Of a stretch of DNA of 51,399 nucleotides, positions 30,275-42,693 are shown piece after piece. The notes below the pieces were generated by a model. It worked only from the letters and a program-made list of their open reading frames with translations. It made no database searches and was not told where the DNA came from. The stretch lies in the NCBI RefSeq assembly GCF_016773205.1, contig NZ_JAETWB010000027.1:1-51399 (forward strand), read 5' to 3'. A program made the position numbers and the translations under genes. Within the stretch, counting starts at the first letter, position 1; each line of letters starts with the position of its first letter. This DNA is from Belnapia arida (GTDB lineage Bacteria > Pseudomonadota > Alphaproteobacteria > Acetobacterales > Acetobacteraceae).

Positions 30275-31164
30275 GCGCGCGGGCGATGCAGCACGCCATC
30301 CCGCATCTCCGCGGGCGGGTCCGGGCGGGGGTGGCGCTGGCGCCGCTCACCTGGTTCCGCGTCGGCGGGGCGGCGGAGTGGCTGGTGAGGCCCGCGGATG
30401 CGGAGGATCTGGTCACGCTGCTCGCCGGCGTTACGCCGGGGATGCCGGTGACGGTGCTCGGGGCAGCGTCGAACCTCATCATCCGCGATGGCGGGTTGCC
30501 GGGGGTGGTGCTGCGGCTGGGCGGGGCCTTCGGCGAGGTCGTCGCCGAGGCGGATGGCGTCGTCGCAGGGGCTGCCGCGCTGGATGTCACCGTGGCGGAG
30601 CATGCGGCGGCGGCGGGGCTGAGCGGCCTCGAATTCCTTTGCGGGATTCCGGGGAGCATCGGCGGGGCCGTTGCGATGAATGCGGGCGCCTACGGCAGCG
30701 AGCTGCGCGACGTGCTGGACTGGGCCGAGGTGGCGACGGTCACCGGCCTCGTACGGCTGAGCGCCGAGGCGCTGCGGCTCTCCTACCGGCATGCGGTGCT
30801 GCCGGAGGGCGGTGTCGTCGTGCGGGCGCGGTTCCACGCGAGGCCCGGGGACGCGGCGCCGCGCATGACGGAAATCCGCGCGGCGCGCGAGGCAACGCAG
30901 CCGGTGCGGGCTCGAACCGGCGGCTCGACCTTCAAGAATCCGCCCGGCCAGAAGGCCTGGGCGCTGATCGATGCGGCAGGATGCCGTGGCCTCACGCGCG
31001 GTGGTGCGCAGGTCTCGGAGAAGCACTGCAATTTCCTGCTCAATACCGGCAATGCCACGGCGGCGGAGCTGGAAGCGCTCGGCGAAGAGGTCCGCGCCCG
31101 GGTGCTCGACCACAGCGGCATCTCCCTCGATTGGGAGATCAAACGGCTTGGAGTTGCGGCATGA
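30271..31164 (+). CDS. murB: UDP-N-acetylenolpyruvoylglucosamine reductase
   Basis: FAD enzyme that reduces UDP-GlcNAc-enolpyruvate to UDP-MurNAc using NADPH. 297 aa, the compact class found in dcw operons of Alphaproteobacteria. FAD-binding motifs: [37 protein letters not shown], and [18 protein letters not shown]. The catalytic region has [32 protein letters not shown] and [19 protein letters not shown] 30271 lies in an ATGA overlap with murC; the stop overlaps ddl by four bases. Confidence 0.96.
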   Translation: MSARAMQHAIPHLRGRVRAGVALAPLTWFRVGGAAEWLVRPADAEDLVTLLAGVTPGMPVTVLGAASNLIIRDGGLPGVVLRLGGAFGEVVAEADGVVAGAAALDVTVAEHAAAAGLSGLEFLCGIPGSIGGAVAMNAGAYGSELRDVLDWAEVATVTGLVRLSAEALRLSYRHAVLPEGGVVVRARFHARPGDAAPRMTEIRAAREATQPVRARTGGSTFKNPPGQKAWALIDAAGCRGLTRGGAQVSEKHCNFLLNTGNATAAELEALGEEVRARVLDHSGISLDWEIKRLGVAA

Positions 31165-32084
31165 CCCATGTGGTGGTCCTGCACGGTGGGATTTCGGCGG
31201 AGCGCGAGGTCAGCCTCGCTTCCGGCCAGCAATGCGTAGCGGCGCTGCGCGAGGCGGGGTTCGAGGTGACGGCGATCGATGTCGGGCCCGATCTCGCTGC
31301 GACGATCGCGGCGATCCGGGCTTCGAGACCGGATGTCGTCTTCAACGCGCTGCACGGGCGGTTCGGCGAGGATGGTTGCATCCAGGGCGTGCTGGACTGG
31401 ATGGGCATCCCCTACACCCATTCGGGACTGCGCGCCTCGGCGCTGGCGATGGACAAGGTGGCGGCGAAAGCCGTGTTCCACGCAGCCGGCCTGCCGGTGC
31501 CGGCGCATCGGCTGCTGGAGCCGGAGGAGCTGGAGGCGGATGACCCCCTACCCCGGCCCTATGTCGTCAAGCCGGTCAATGAAGGCTCCTCGGTCGGGGT
31601 GCATATCCTCAGGAAGGGCGACAACCGCCGCGCCGAGATCGCGCAGGGCTGGCGCTTCGGCCGGACGGTGCTGGCGGAGGAGTTCATCCCCGGGCGCGAG
31701 CTGACGGTCGGCGTGCTCGGCGACCGGGCGCTTGCGGTGACCGACATCATCGCGGATGCGGGCGAGTTCTACGATTACTCCTCGAAGTATGCCGAGGGTG
31801 GCTCGCGGCATGTGGTGCCGGCGGCGGTGCATCCCACGATCCGCGAGCAGGCGATGGAGGTGGCGCTGGCCGCCCATCGCGCGCTCGGCTGCCGCGGGGC
31901 AACGCGGGCGGATTTCCGTTACGACGACACGGCGGGGGAGCCGGGGCGGCTGGTGCTGCTCGAGGTGAACACCCAGCCGGGGCTGACGCCGACTTCGCTG
32001 CTGCCGGAGCAGGCGGCCCATGCCGGCATCAATTTTCCCGCGCTTTGCGCCTGGATGGTGGAGCAGGCCCGCCATGGCTCTTGA
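31161..32084 (+). CDS. ddl: D-alanine--D-alanine ligase
   Basis: ATP-grasp enzyme that joins two D-Ala for the MurF step. 307 aa, DdlB-type length and position. Motifs: [16 protein letters not shown] (about 6-21), [21 protein letters not shown] and [17 protein letters not shown] (about 62-100), [32 protein letters not shown], and the metal/ATP end [23 protein letters not shown] 31161 is in an ATGA overlap with murB. Its 3' end overlaps ftsQ by 11 bases. Confidence 0.96.
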   Translation: MTHVVVLHGGISAEREVSLASGQQCVAALREAGFEVTAIDVGPDLAATIAAIRASRPDVVFNALHGRFGEDGCIQGVLDWMGIPYTHSGLRASALAMDKVAAKAVFHAAGLPVPAHRLLEPEELEADDPLPRPYVVKPVNEGSSVGVHILRKGDNRRAEIAQGWRFGRTVLAEEFIPGRELTVGVLGDRALAVTDIIADAGEFYDYSSKYAEGGSRHVVPAAVHPTIREQAMEVALAAHRALGCRGATRADFRYDDTAGEPGRLVLLEVNTQPGLTPTSLLPEQAAHAGINFPALCAWMVEQARHGS

Positions 32085-32973
32085 TACGCCGCGCTCCCGC
32101 AACAAGGCACCGGTTCGTCGCAGCAAGGCGGAGACCGCGCCATCTCGCCCGAGCCGGCTGCGGCTCTGGCTGCGGCGACGGCGCGGGCTGCTGCGGCCGG
32201 CGGGACTCGCCATCGGCATCGGCGGGCTGCTGACGGCCGCCGCGCTGGCGACGATGGCGGCCGACCCCTATGGACGGCTGACGGCGCTCTGGGACGGCGC
32301 GGCGGAGATCGCCGGGAATGCCGGGCTGACCGTGCAGGAGGTGATGCTCGAGGGCAGCCGCAACACGCCGCCGGAGCTGGTGCTGGAGGCGCTCAACATC
32401 CGGCGCGGCGACCCGATCCTCGCCTTCGACCCGCAGGTCGCGAAGGAGCGGCTGGAGCTGATCGCCTGGGTCGACTCCGCCCATGTGGAGCGGCACCTGA
32501 ACGGCACCATCCGGGTGCGGATCACCGAGCGGCAGCCCTTCGCCATCTGGCAGCGGGACGGGCGCTTCTCCGTGATCGACGAGAAGGGCGAGGTGGTCGC
32601 CAACGAGAATGTCGGCGCCTTCGGCCGGCTGCCGCTGATCGTCGGCACGGGGGCCAACCGCATGGCGGCGCCGATGGTCGCGCTGCTCCGCACGGTGCCG
32701 GAGGTGCAGGACCGCACCCATGCGCTGGTGCGGGTGGCGGAGCGGCGGTGGAACCTGCGCCTGCGCAACAACGTCGACGTGCTGCTGCCGGATGGGCAGG
32801 AAGCGGCGGCGCTGGCACGGCTCGTCGAGCTGCATCAGAAGCAGGGGCTGCTCGACCGGCCGCTGGCTTCGATCGACCTGCGCCTGCCGGACAAGCTGGT
32901 GCTGCGCCTGCCGTCGCAGGCGGCGCCGGCGCCGGAACCCACCGTGCAGCGCGTGAGGAGCGGCCGCGGATGA
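32074..32973 (+). CDS. ftsQ: cell division protein FtsQ
   Basis: Bitopic divisome protein that links early and late division proteins. 299 aa. A basic cytoplasmic tail (about 1-42, [16 protein letters not shown]), a membrane helix ([17 protein letters not shown]), then a POTRA domain ([33 protein letters not shown], about 88-120) and the beta domain ([39 protein letters not shown], and RLPLIVG). ATG 32074 is chosen for its position within the ddl end, an 11-base overlap. The stop overlaps ftsA by four bases. Confidence 0.94.
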   Translation: MALDTPRSRNKAPVRRSKAETAPSRPSRLRLWLRRRRGLLRPAGLAIGIGGLLTAAALATMAADPYGRLTALWDGAAEIAGNAGLTVQEVMLEGSRNTPPELVLEALNIRRGDPILAFDPQVAKERLELIAWVDSAHVERHLNGTIRVRITERQPFAIWQRDGRFSVIDEKGEVVANENVGAFGRLPLIVGTGANRMAAPMVALLRTVPEVQDRTHALVRVAERRWNLRLRNNVDVLLPDGQEAAALARLVELHQKQGLLDRPLASIDLRLPDKLVLRLPSQAAPAPEPTVQRVRSGRG

Positions 32974-34265
32974 ATCAGCTCGTGCGCCTTGGCCATCATG
33001 AGGGGCTGCCGGTGCAGGGGCGGCGCCGGCGCGGCGCGCGCAGCGGCATCTTCGGCGTGCTCGATATCGGCACGACGAAGATCGTCTGCGTCATCGCCCG
33101 CATCGAGAACGATGGCGAGCCGCGGGCGCTCGGCTTCGGCTGGCAGAGGGCGCGCGGGATCAAGGGCGGCAACATCGTCGACCTGGAGGAGGCCGAGCGC
33201 GCGATCCGCGCGGCGGTCGGCCAGGCGGAGGAGATGGCGGATACCCAGCTGAAGGGCGCCATCGTCAACCTCTCCTGCGGCCAGCCCGAATCGCGGCAGC
33301 AGAACATCCAGTGGCCGATCGGCGGACGGGCGATCACCGAGGCCGACCTCCGCGCCATCATGGGCGAAGGGCGGCGGCGCAGCGCGGAGGACGGGCGGGA
33401 GACGGTGCATGCCTTCCCCCTTGGCTTCACGGTCGATGCGACGCCGGGCGCCGAGGACCCGCGCGGGATGATCTGCGAGACGGTGGCGGCGAAGCTGCAC
33501 ATGGTCGATGCGGCGCAGGCCTCGCTGCTCAATCTCGGCGCGACGCTGCTGCGCTGCGACCTGATGGTCGAGGAGCTGGTCTCGGCGCCCTTCGCGGCAG
33601 GGCTGGCGACGCTGGTCGATGACGAGAAGCAGCTCGGCGCCACGGTCATCGACATGGGCGGCGGGACGACGAGCATCTCGGTCTTCGCCGAGGGGCATCT
33701 GCTGCACACCTCCCAGATTCCGGTGGGTGGCTGGAACGTCACCAACGACCTGGCGCGCGGGCTGTCCACGCCGATCGCCCATGCGGAGCGGCTGAAGACG
33801 CTGCATGGCGGCGTGCTCGGCGCGCCGGACGACGAGCGCGAATGGCTTCCCGTGCCGCAGGTGGGCGAGGAGGAAGACCAGATCGCCCGCATCCCGCGCG
33901 CCATGATCATCGGCATCATCCGGCCGCGGCTGGAGGAAACCTTCGAGCTGGTGAAGGACCGGCTGGAGGCGGCAGGGCTCAGCCAGGAGATGGGGCGCCG
34001 CGTGGTGCTGACCGGCGGGGCGAGCCAGCTCGTCGGCGTGCGCGAACTCGCCGCGCGCGTGCTGGAGCGGCAGGTGCGGCTCGGCCGGCCGCATCCGGTG
34101 CGCGGACTGCCGGAGACGGCGACGGGGCCGGCTTTCGCCGCGCCGCTCGGGCTTCTCGCCTGGGGCGCGGGCGAAGGACGGCCGCTGCTGGAACTGATGC
34201 CGGGGCTCGAACGTCCTGCAAGCAGGTTCCGCCGATTCGTCAACTGGCTGCGCGATCTCGCATGA
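32970..34265 (+). CDS. ftsA: cell division protein FtsA
   Basis: Actin-like ATPase that tethers FtsZ to the membrane and recruits the divisome. 431 aa. Phosphate-1 motif GVLDIGTTKIVCVIAR (about 29-44), phosphate-2 DMGGGTTSISVFAEG (about 228-242), adenosine motif VVLTGGASQLVGVRELA (about 345-361). The C-terminus carries the amphipathic membrane-binding helix SRFRRFVNWLRDLA. ATG 32970 overlaps ftsQ (ATGA). The chain of overlaps ends here: 112 bp separate it from ftsZ. Confidence 0.96.
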   Translation: MNQLVRLGHHEGLPVQGRRRRGARSGIFGVLDIGTTKIVCVIARIENDGEPRALGFGWQRARGIKGGNIVDLEEAERAIRAAVGQAEEMADTQLKGAIVNLSCGQPESRQQNIQWPIGGRAITEADLRAIMGEGRRRSAEDGRETVHAFPLGFTVDATPGAEDPRGMICETVAAKLHMVDAAQASLLNLGATLLRCDLMVEELVSAPFAAGLATLVDDEKQLGATVIDMGGGTTSISVFAEGHLLHTSQIPVGGWNVTNDLARGLSTPIAHAERLKTLHGGVLGAPDDEREWLPVPQVGEEEDQIARIPRAMIIGIIRPRLEETFELVKDRLEAAGLSQEMGRRVVLTGGASQLVGVRELAARVLERQVRLGRPHPVRGLPETATGPAFAAPLGLLAWGAGEGRPLLELMPGLERPASRFRRFVNWLRDLA

Positions 34266-34286
34266 GCCCGTCGATTGAAATTCTTT

Positions 34287-34295
34287 TGTGGATAA
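34287..34295 (-). promoter_or_regulatory. consensus DnaA box in the ftsA-ftsZ gap
   Basis: TGTGGATAA, the exact reverse complement of the DnaA box TTATCCACA, lies 83 bp upstream of the ftsZ start in the only real gap between dcw genes. It is flanked by AT-rich sequence (TTGAAATTCTTT). In Caulobacter, DnaA is known to activate ftsZ transcription, so the site fits a role in timing ftsZ expression; this is inferred here. Confidence 0.6.
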
Positions 34296-34377
34296 CCGGG
34301 GCAAATCGCGGCGGCGCGATGAAGTCCCGGTGCATGAATCGCCCCTCTCGTTTACGTTGCCGCGAGGAGATCCCCGC

Positions 34378-35904
34378 ATGACCCTCAACCTCACCCTGCC
34401 TGTCGTCCAGCACACCGATTTCACCCCGCGCATCACCGTCATCGGCGTCGGCGGTGGTGGCACGAATGCGGTCAACAACATGATCGCCATGGGCCTCGAA
34501 GGGGTCGAGTTCGTCGTCGCCAATACGGATGCGCAGTCGCTGGTGCATTCCAAGGCGGAGAAGCGCGTGCAGCTCGGCCCGCACCTGACGCAGGGGCTCG
34601 GCGCCGGGGCGAAGCCGGAAATCGGGCGCGCTGCGGCGGAAGAGGCGACGGAGGAACTGGCGCGGCATCTCGACGGTTGCCACATGGTCTTCATCACCGC
34701 CGGCATGGGTGGCGGCACGGGCACGGGCGCCGCGCCGGTCATTGCCCGCATGGCGCGCGAGCGGGGCGTGCTGACGGTGGGCGTGGTGACGAAGCCTTTC
34801 GACTTCGAGGGGCCGAAGCGCAAGCGCGCCTCCGAGTCGGGCATCGAGGAGCTGCAGAATTTCGTCGACACGCTGATCATCATCCCGAACCAGAACCTGT
34901 TCCGGATGGCGACGGAGCGCACGACCTTCGCCGAAGCCTTCAAGCTGGCGGACGAGGTGCTTTATGACGGCGTGCGCGGCGTCACCGACCTGATGATCAA
35001 GCCGGGCCTGGTCAATCTCGACTTCGCCGACATCCGCACCGTCATGGCGGAGATGGGCAAGGCGGTGATGGGTACCGGCGAGGCCGATGGCGACGACCGC
35101 GCGGTGAAGGCCGCCGAGCGCGCGATCAGCAACCCGCTGCTGGACGATGCCTCGCTGCGCGGCGCGCGCGGCGTGCTGATCAACATCACCGGCGGCTATG
35201 ACATGACCCTCTTCGAGGTCGACGAGGCCGCCAACCGCATCCGCAAGGAAGTGGACGAGGATGCGCAGATCATCTTCGGCACCTCGGTCGAGGAAGACCT
35301 GAACGGGCGGCTGCGCGTTTCGGTCGTCGCCACGGGCATCGATGCGCAGGTGACGCAGGCGGCGGCGCCGGTCGCCGTGCAGGCGGCGCCGGTTGCGACG
35401 GTCGCACCGCAGGCCGGCCTGACCATGTTGCCGGGCGGGCGCCCGGGCCGGCCGGCGATGACGGCCGCGGCAGGGGTGGCCGGTCCGCTGGGCGCGCCGC
35501 GGGTGATGCCGACGCGTGGCGGGGCGCTGCGGACGGCGGTGGCGGCGGCGCCCGTCGCCTCGGCGCCCTCCCCGGCCGCGCCGAACCTCCAGGTGATGGT
35601 CCAGGCCGAGGACGAGCCGGTCGCGACGGCGGCGCCCGTGACGGCGCCGGTCGCCGTGTCGCCGGTGGCCGCGGTGCAGGCGCCGCCCGTTCCGGCCCGG
35701 CCGGCAGGCACGGGCGGCATCCGCGGCCTGTTCGGCCTCGTCACCGGCGCGGCGCAGAACGGCATGCGGCGGACGCTGACCGAGCCGACCCCGGCGCCGG
35801 TCGCCCCGCGGCTCGACCAGCCGGTGGCGCAGCGCCCGGCCGAGGCGCCGCAAGGCCAGGTGGATTTCGAGATCCCGACCTTCCTGCGACGCCAGTCGAA
35901 CTGA
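34378..35904 (+). CDS. ftsZ: cell division GTPase FtsZ
   Basis: Tubulin-like GTPase that forms the Z ring. 508 aa. N-terminal [16 protein letters not shown] (about 21-36), NTDAQSL, and the GTP signature [10 protein letters not shown] (near 117); synergy loop and helix 7 region as in the family, with [11 protein letters not shown] near 215. The globular part ends near 325 ([12 protein letters not shown]). An unusually long Ala/Pro/Val linker of about 165 residues follows, then the C-terminal peptide [12 protein letters not shown], the docking site for FtsA and other partners. ATG 34378 is preceded by AGGAG at 8 bases. It has its own upstream region with a DnaA box and a strong terminator after it. 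Confidence 0.97.
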   Translation: MTLNLTLPVVQHTDFTPRITVIGVGGGGTNAVNNMIAMGLEGVEFVVANTDAQSLVHSKAEKRVQLGPHLTQGLGAGAKPEIGRAAAEEATEELARHLDGCHMVFITAGMGGGTGTGAAPVIARMARERGVLTVGVVTKPFDFEGPKRKRASESGIEELQNFVDTLIIIPNQNLFRMATERTTFAEAFKLADEVLYDGVRGVTDLMIKPGLVNLDFADIRTVMAEMGKAVMGTGEADGDDRAVKAAERAISNPLLDDASLRGARGVLINITGGYDMTLFEVDEAANRIRKEVDEDAQIIFGTSVEEDLNGRLRVSVVATGIDAQVTQAAAPVAVQAAPVATVAPQAGLTMLPGGRPGRPAMTAAAGVAGPLGAPRVMPTRGGALRTAVAAAPVASAPSPAAPNLQVMVQAEDEPVATAAPVTAPVAVSPVAAVQAPPVPARPAGTGGIRGLFGLVTGAAQNGMRRTLTEPTPAPVAPRLDQPVAQRPAEAPQGQVDFEIPTFLRRQSN

Positions 35905-35931
35905 CGCCAGGACATACTCTGTCGCCTGAAG

Positions 35932-35957
35932 CGGGCCGCCCTGACCGGGGCGGCCCG
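35932..35957 (+). terminator. hairpin terminator after ftsZ
   Basis: A perfect 10-bp stem CGGGCCGCCC / GGGCGGCCCG (35932-35941, 35948-35957) with loop TGACCG, followed by TTCTGC. It lies 27 bases after the ftsZ stop. The T tract is poor, as is common in high-GC genomes. It probably ends the dcw operon. Confidence 0.75.
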
Positions 35958-35997
35958 TTCTGCATCCGCGCTCATCACGGCTTGCGTGTGCAATGTG

Positions 35998-36060
35998 CGG
36001 CGCAAAAACCTCGTAAAATCAATATGTTATGCCGTAATATGAAGTAATAAGCCTTGACTC
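35998..36060 (+). promoter_or_regulatory. AT-rich promoter region of lpxC
   Basis: A sharply AT-rich 60-bp stretch between the ftsZ terminator and lpxC. It contains a direct repeat GTAAT (36034-36038 and 36044-36048, 10-bp period) and TTGACT at 36054. It probably carries the lpxC promoter. I could not match a consensus -10 at proper spacing to TTGACT, so the exact start is not assigned. Confidence 0.4.
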
Positions 36061-36161
36061 GCGGAACCCCCGTGGCGGTGCCAGGTATTGGGCTGGGCAG
36101 ACGCCTCAACGACATCCCGGCCGCTCCCTCCATGGGCGCCGGGTTTCCAACAGGGGTAGGC

Positions 36162-37136
36162 ATGGACGGATACTTCCCGCTTGAGACAGGCCGCCGCCGG
36201 ACGCTGAAGGCCGCCATCGGCTGCGTCGGCATCGGCCTGCACAGCGGCAAGCGCGTGAGCCTGACCCTGCGCCCGGCCGAGGCCGGGGCCGGCATCCGCT
36301 TCCGCCGCACCGATCTCGGGATCGAGATCCCGGCTCTCTACGACCATGTGGTCGATACCCGGTTGTGCACCGCGCTCGGCCTGGCCGAAGCGCCGGAGGT
36401 GCGGGTCGGCACGGTCGAGCATGTGATGGCGGCGCTGGCCGGCTGCGGCGTCGACGACGCGATCGTCGAGCTGGATGGGCCGGAGGTGCCGATCCTCGAC
36501 GGATCCGCGGCGCCCTTCGTCTTCCTCATCGACTGCACCGGGCTCGTTGCCCAGGCCGGGCTCGGCCTGCCGGAGGCGATCGAGGTGCTGCGCCCGGTGC
36601 GGGTGCAGGAGGGCGAGGGCCCGAACGCCGCCTGGGCGATGCTTGAGCCGACCGGCGGCGACCGGCTGGAAGCGGCGCTCACCATCGACTTCCCGGGCAC
36701 GGCGATCGGCCGGCAGTCGCTCGCGGCGCAGATCTCGCCGCGCGAGTTCCGCGCCGAGTTGGCCGAGGCGCGGACCTTCACCCTGGCGGAGGAGGTGGCC
36801 CGGCTGCGCGCCGCCGGCCTCGCCCAGGGCGGCAGCCTCGCCAATGCGGTGGTGGTCGACGGGCCGCTGGTGCTGAACCCGGGCGGGCTGCGCCAGGCGG
36901 ACGAGTTCGTGCGGCACAAGCTGCTCGACGTGGTGGGCGATCTGGCGCTGGCCGGCGCACCGATCCGCGGGCGGTTCAGCGGGCATCGCTCCGGCCATGC
37001 GCTGAACAACCGGCTGCTGCGGACGCTCTTCGCCGACCCCGCCAACTGGCGCGCGGTGCCCTCCTTCACCCTGCCGCAGGCGCTGCCGGCGGCCGAGTAT
37101 GTGGCTACCCGGCAGCCGGCGATGGCGGTGGCCTGA
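36162..37136 (+). CDS. lpxC: UDP-3-O-acyl-N-acetylglucosamine deacetylase
   Basis: Zinc enzyme for the committed step of lipid A synthesis. 324 aa. N-terminal TLKAAIGCVGIGLHSGKRVSL; zinc and catalytic motifs TVEHVMAALAGCGVDDA, ELDGPEVPILDGSAAPFV, ARTFTLAEEVARLRAAGLAQGG, DEFVRHKLLDVVGDLAL (zinc His and Asp), and SGHRSGHALNNRLL near the C-terminus. ATG 36162 is chosen because family members begin shortly before the TLKAAIG motif and a purine-rich AGGGGTAGG precedes it. Codons upstream to 36054 are open but unlikely to be used. It lies directly after ftsZ, as in many Proteobacteria. Confidence 0.96.
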   Translation: MDGYFPLETGRRRTLKAAIGCVGIGLHSGKRVSLTLRPAEAGAGIRFRRTDLGIEIPALYDHVVDTRLCTALGLAEAPEVRVGTVEHVMAALAGCGVDDAIVELDGPEVPILDGSAAPFVFLIDCTGLVAQAGLGLPEAIEVLRPVRVQEGEGPNAAWAMLEPTGGDRLEAALTIDFPGTAIGRQSLAAQISPREFRAELAEARTFTLAEEVARLRAAGLAQGGSLANAVVVDGPLVLNPGGLRQADEFVRHKLLDVVGDLALAGAPIRGRFSGHRSGHALNNRLLRTLFADPANWRAVPSFTLPQALPAAEYVATRQPAMAVA

Positions 37137-37154
37137 GACCGCTACCCGGGCCCC

Positions 37155-37183
37155 TGTGGACCCGGGCGGCTGGGTGCTATAAG
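37155..37183 (+). promoter_or_regulatory. possible promoter of bamD
   Basis: TATAAG at 37178-37183 with TGTGGA 17 bases upstream (37155-37160), in the 75-bp gap after lpxC and about 28 bases before the bamD start. The -10 match is good and the -35 weak. Confidence 0.3.
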
Positions 37184-37211
37184 CCGGGCCCTCCCCTTCG
37201 ACCGGTCCGTG

Positions 37212-38081
37212 ATGATCCGACGCCTTCCCCCTCTGCTCTCCCTCTGGCTGGCCCTTGCGGCGCTGCCGGGCTGCTCGCTCTTTGGCGGCAACTGGGACGG
37301 CAAGCAGTCGACCCTCGACAACGAGCGCCAGACGGCCGCACGGGTCAACAACGTGCTCGACCGTTCGCCCGAGGGGCTTTACGCGGCGGGGATCGAGGCC
37401 TTGCAGGCGCGGCGCTACCAGCCGGCGGTCGACCTGTTCGACCAGGTGGAGCGGGACCATCCGCTCTCGGCCTGGGCGACCAATGCGAAGATCATGTCCG
37501 CCTATGGCGAGTACATGCGCAACCGCTACACCGAGGCGATCGGCGCGCTCGACCGCTTCATCCAGCTGCATCCGGCGCATCGCGACATCGCCTATGCCTA
37601 TTACCTGCGCGCGCTCTGCTACTATGAGCAGATCGCCGAGGCTGACCGCGACCAGCGCACCACGGAACAGGCCATGGCGGCGCTGCAGGATGTGGTGAAC
37701 CGCTTCCCCGACAGCGCCTATGCGCGGGATGCGCGGCTCAAGCTCGATCTCGGCCGCGACCACCTGGCAGGCAAGGAGATGAACATCGGCCGCTTCTACC
37801 AACGGCAGAAGCTCTACGGCGCCGCGATCGGGCGGTTCAAGAAGGTGGTGGAGGACTACCAGACCACCAACCACGTCCCCGAGGCGCTGCACCGGCTGAC
37901 CGAGATCTACCTGACCCTTGGCCTCGTCGATGAGGCGAAGAAGACGGCGGCGGTGCTCGGCCACAACTTCCCCGGCAGCCCATGGTACCAAGACAGCTAC
38001 GCTCTGCTGGTCGGTGGCGCGACGCCCGCTCCGGGCGACCGGCCCGGCTTCGCGCGGCGGGCCTGGAACTGGATTTTCTAG
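37212..38081 (+). CDS. bamD: outer-membrane assembly lipoprotein BamD
   Basis: Lipoprotein of the BAM complex that inserts beta-barrel proteins in the outer membrane (ComL/YfiO family). 289 aa. A lipoprotein signal peptide ends in the lipobox LPGCS (Cys at about 21). TPR-like repeats follow: LYAAGIEALQARRYQPAVDLF, DVVNRFPDSAYARDARLKL and VPEALHRLTEIYLTLGLVDEA, with the BamD-typical GRFYQRQKLYGAAIGRF. ATG 37212 is preferred to the GTG three bases before it. It is followed by recN after only 7 bases. Confidence 0.95.
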   Translation: MIRRLPPLLSLWLALAALPGCSLFGGNWDGKQSTLDNERQTAARVNNVLDRSPEGLYAAGIEALQARRYQPAVDLFDQVERDHPLSAWATNAKIMSAYGEYMRNRYTEAIGALDRFIQLHPAHRDIAYAYYLRALCYYEQIAEADRDQRTTEQAMAALQDVVNRFPDSAYARDARLKLDLGRDHLAGKEMNIGRFYQRQKLYGAAIGRFKKVVEDYQTTNHVPEALHRLTEIYLTLGLVDEAKKTAAVLGHNFPGSPWYQDSYALLVGGATPAPGDRPGFARRAWNWIF

Positions 38082-38088
38082 TCACAGC

Positions 38089-41924
<3,836 letters not shown>

Positions 41925-41982
41925 GAACCCTTCCTTAACCCTCGCGGGGGCAAGCTGGGCGGGCAAAACGCACCGTAAGGCC

Positions 41983-42693
41983 ATGCTCAGCGCAGCGGAC
42001 CTCAGCTTCTGGGCCAGGCAGGCCTATGCCCAGGCAACGCCGCCCGCCATCGGCGGCACGGCCGCCAGCGCGGCTGGCACGCCATCTGCCGGAAGTGGCG
42101 GGGTGCAGAACAGCATCGAGCTCTCGGCGCAGGCACGGCTGCTGCTCGGCCTGATTCAGGCGACGAATGGCGGGCAGGCGCAGCCTTCGGCGCCGCTGGT
42201 CTACGGGCCGCCGAGGATCAGGCTGACGGCGCCGGGCTCGAGGACGCTCGGCGGGGCGGGCAACCTCTCGGCGGTGTCGGGCAGCGGCGGGCCGCCGGCG
42301 ATTGCCAGAGTGCAGGTCGATCCAGCCTCGACGGACAGCATCGTCTCCACGACCGCCATCACCCCCACTGGCGGGGCGATGACGGAGGTCACGGCGGGTG
42401 GCGGGGACATCATGATCACGGCCTATGCGCTGGTCGCAGACCGGGCGCGGTCGGCGGCGCTGCGGATCAGCGCGGGCAGCGGCAAGGATCTCGTCGCGGC
42501 GGAAACGGCCAGACAGCTCAGCCTCGATGCCGGGGCGGGTCAGCTTCATCTTCGACGACCGGGCCCATGGCGGGGGGCTGACCGGGTTGCGGAGCCTGCC
42601 GGGCATCAACTGAGCGGGCGGCAGGCCTCCTCCAGCCAGGCCGAGGTGGCGGCGTCGCAGCCCGGGGCGATCAGGGCGAGGACGCGGGCGTGA
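41983..42693 (+). CDS. unrecognised protein, probable C-terminal frameshift
   Basis: No family recognised. The 236-aa frame opens with MLSAADLSFWARQAYAQ and is rich in Gly/Ala/Ser/Thr/Pro, without signal peptide or membrane segment. Up to about residue 184 (LSLDAG) codon use looks real. After that the frame turns Arg/Gln/Pro-rich and runs 88 bases into the convergent aminopeptidase gene. The next frame instead reads GRVSFIFDDRAHGGG and stops at 42613, a far better ending with only an 8-base overlap. One extra G in GGGG (42532-42535) would explain it. It may be a sequencing error, a true frameshift, or programmed slippage. The natural product would then be about 210 aa. Confidence 0.5.
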   Translation: MLSAADLSFWARQAYAQATPPAIGGTAASAAGTPSAGSGGVQNSIELSAQARLLLGLIQATNGGQAQPSAPLVYGPPRIRLTAPGSRTLGGAGNLSAVSGSGGPPAIARVQVDPASTDSIVSTTAITPTGGAMTEVTAGGGDIMITAYALVADRARSAALRISAGSGKDLVAAETARQLSLDAGAGQLHLRRPGPWRGADRVAEPAGHQLSGRQASSSQAEVAASQPGAIRARTRA

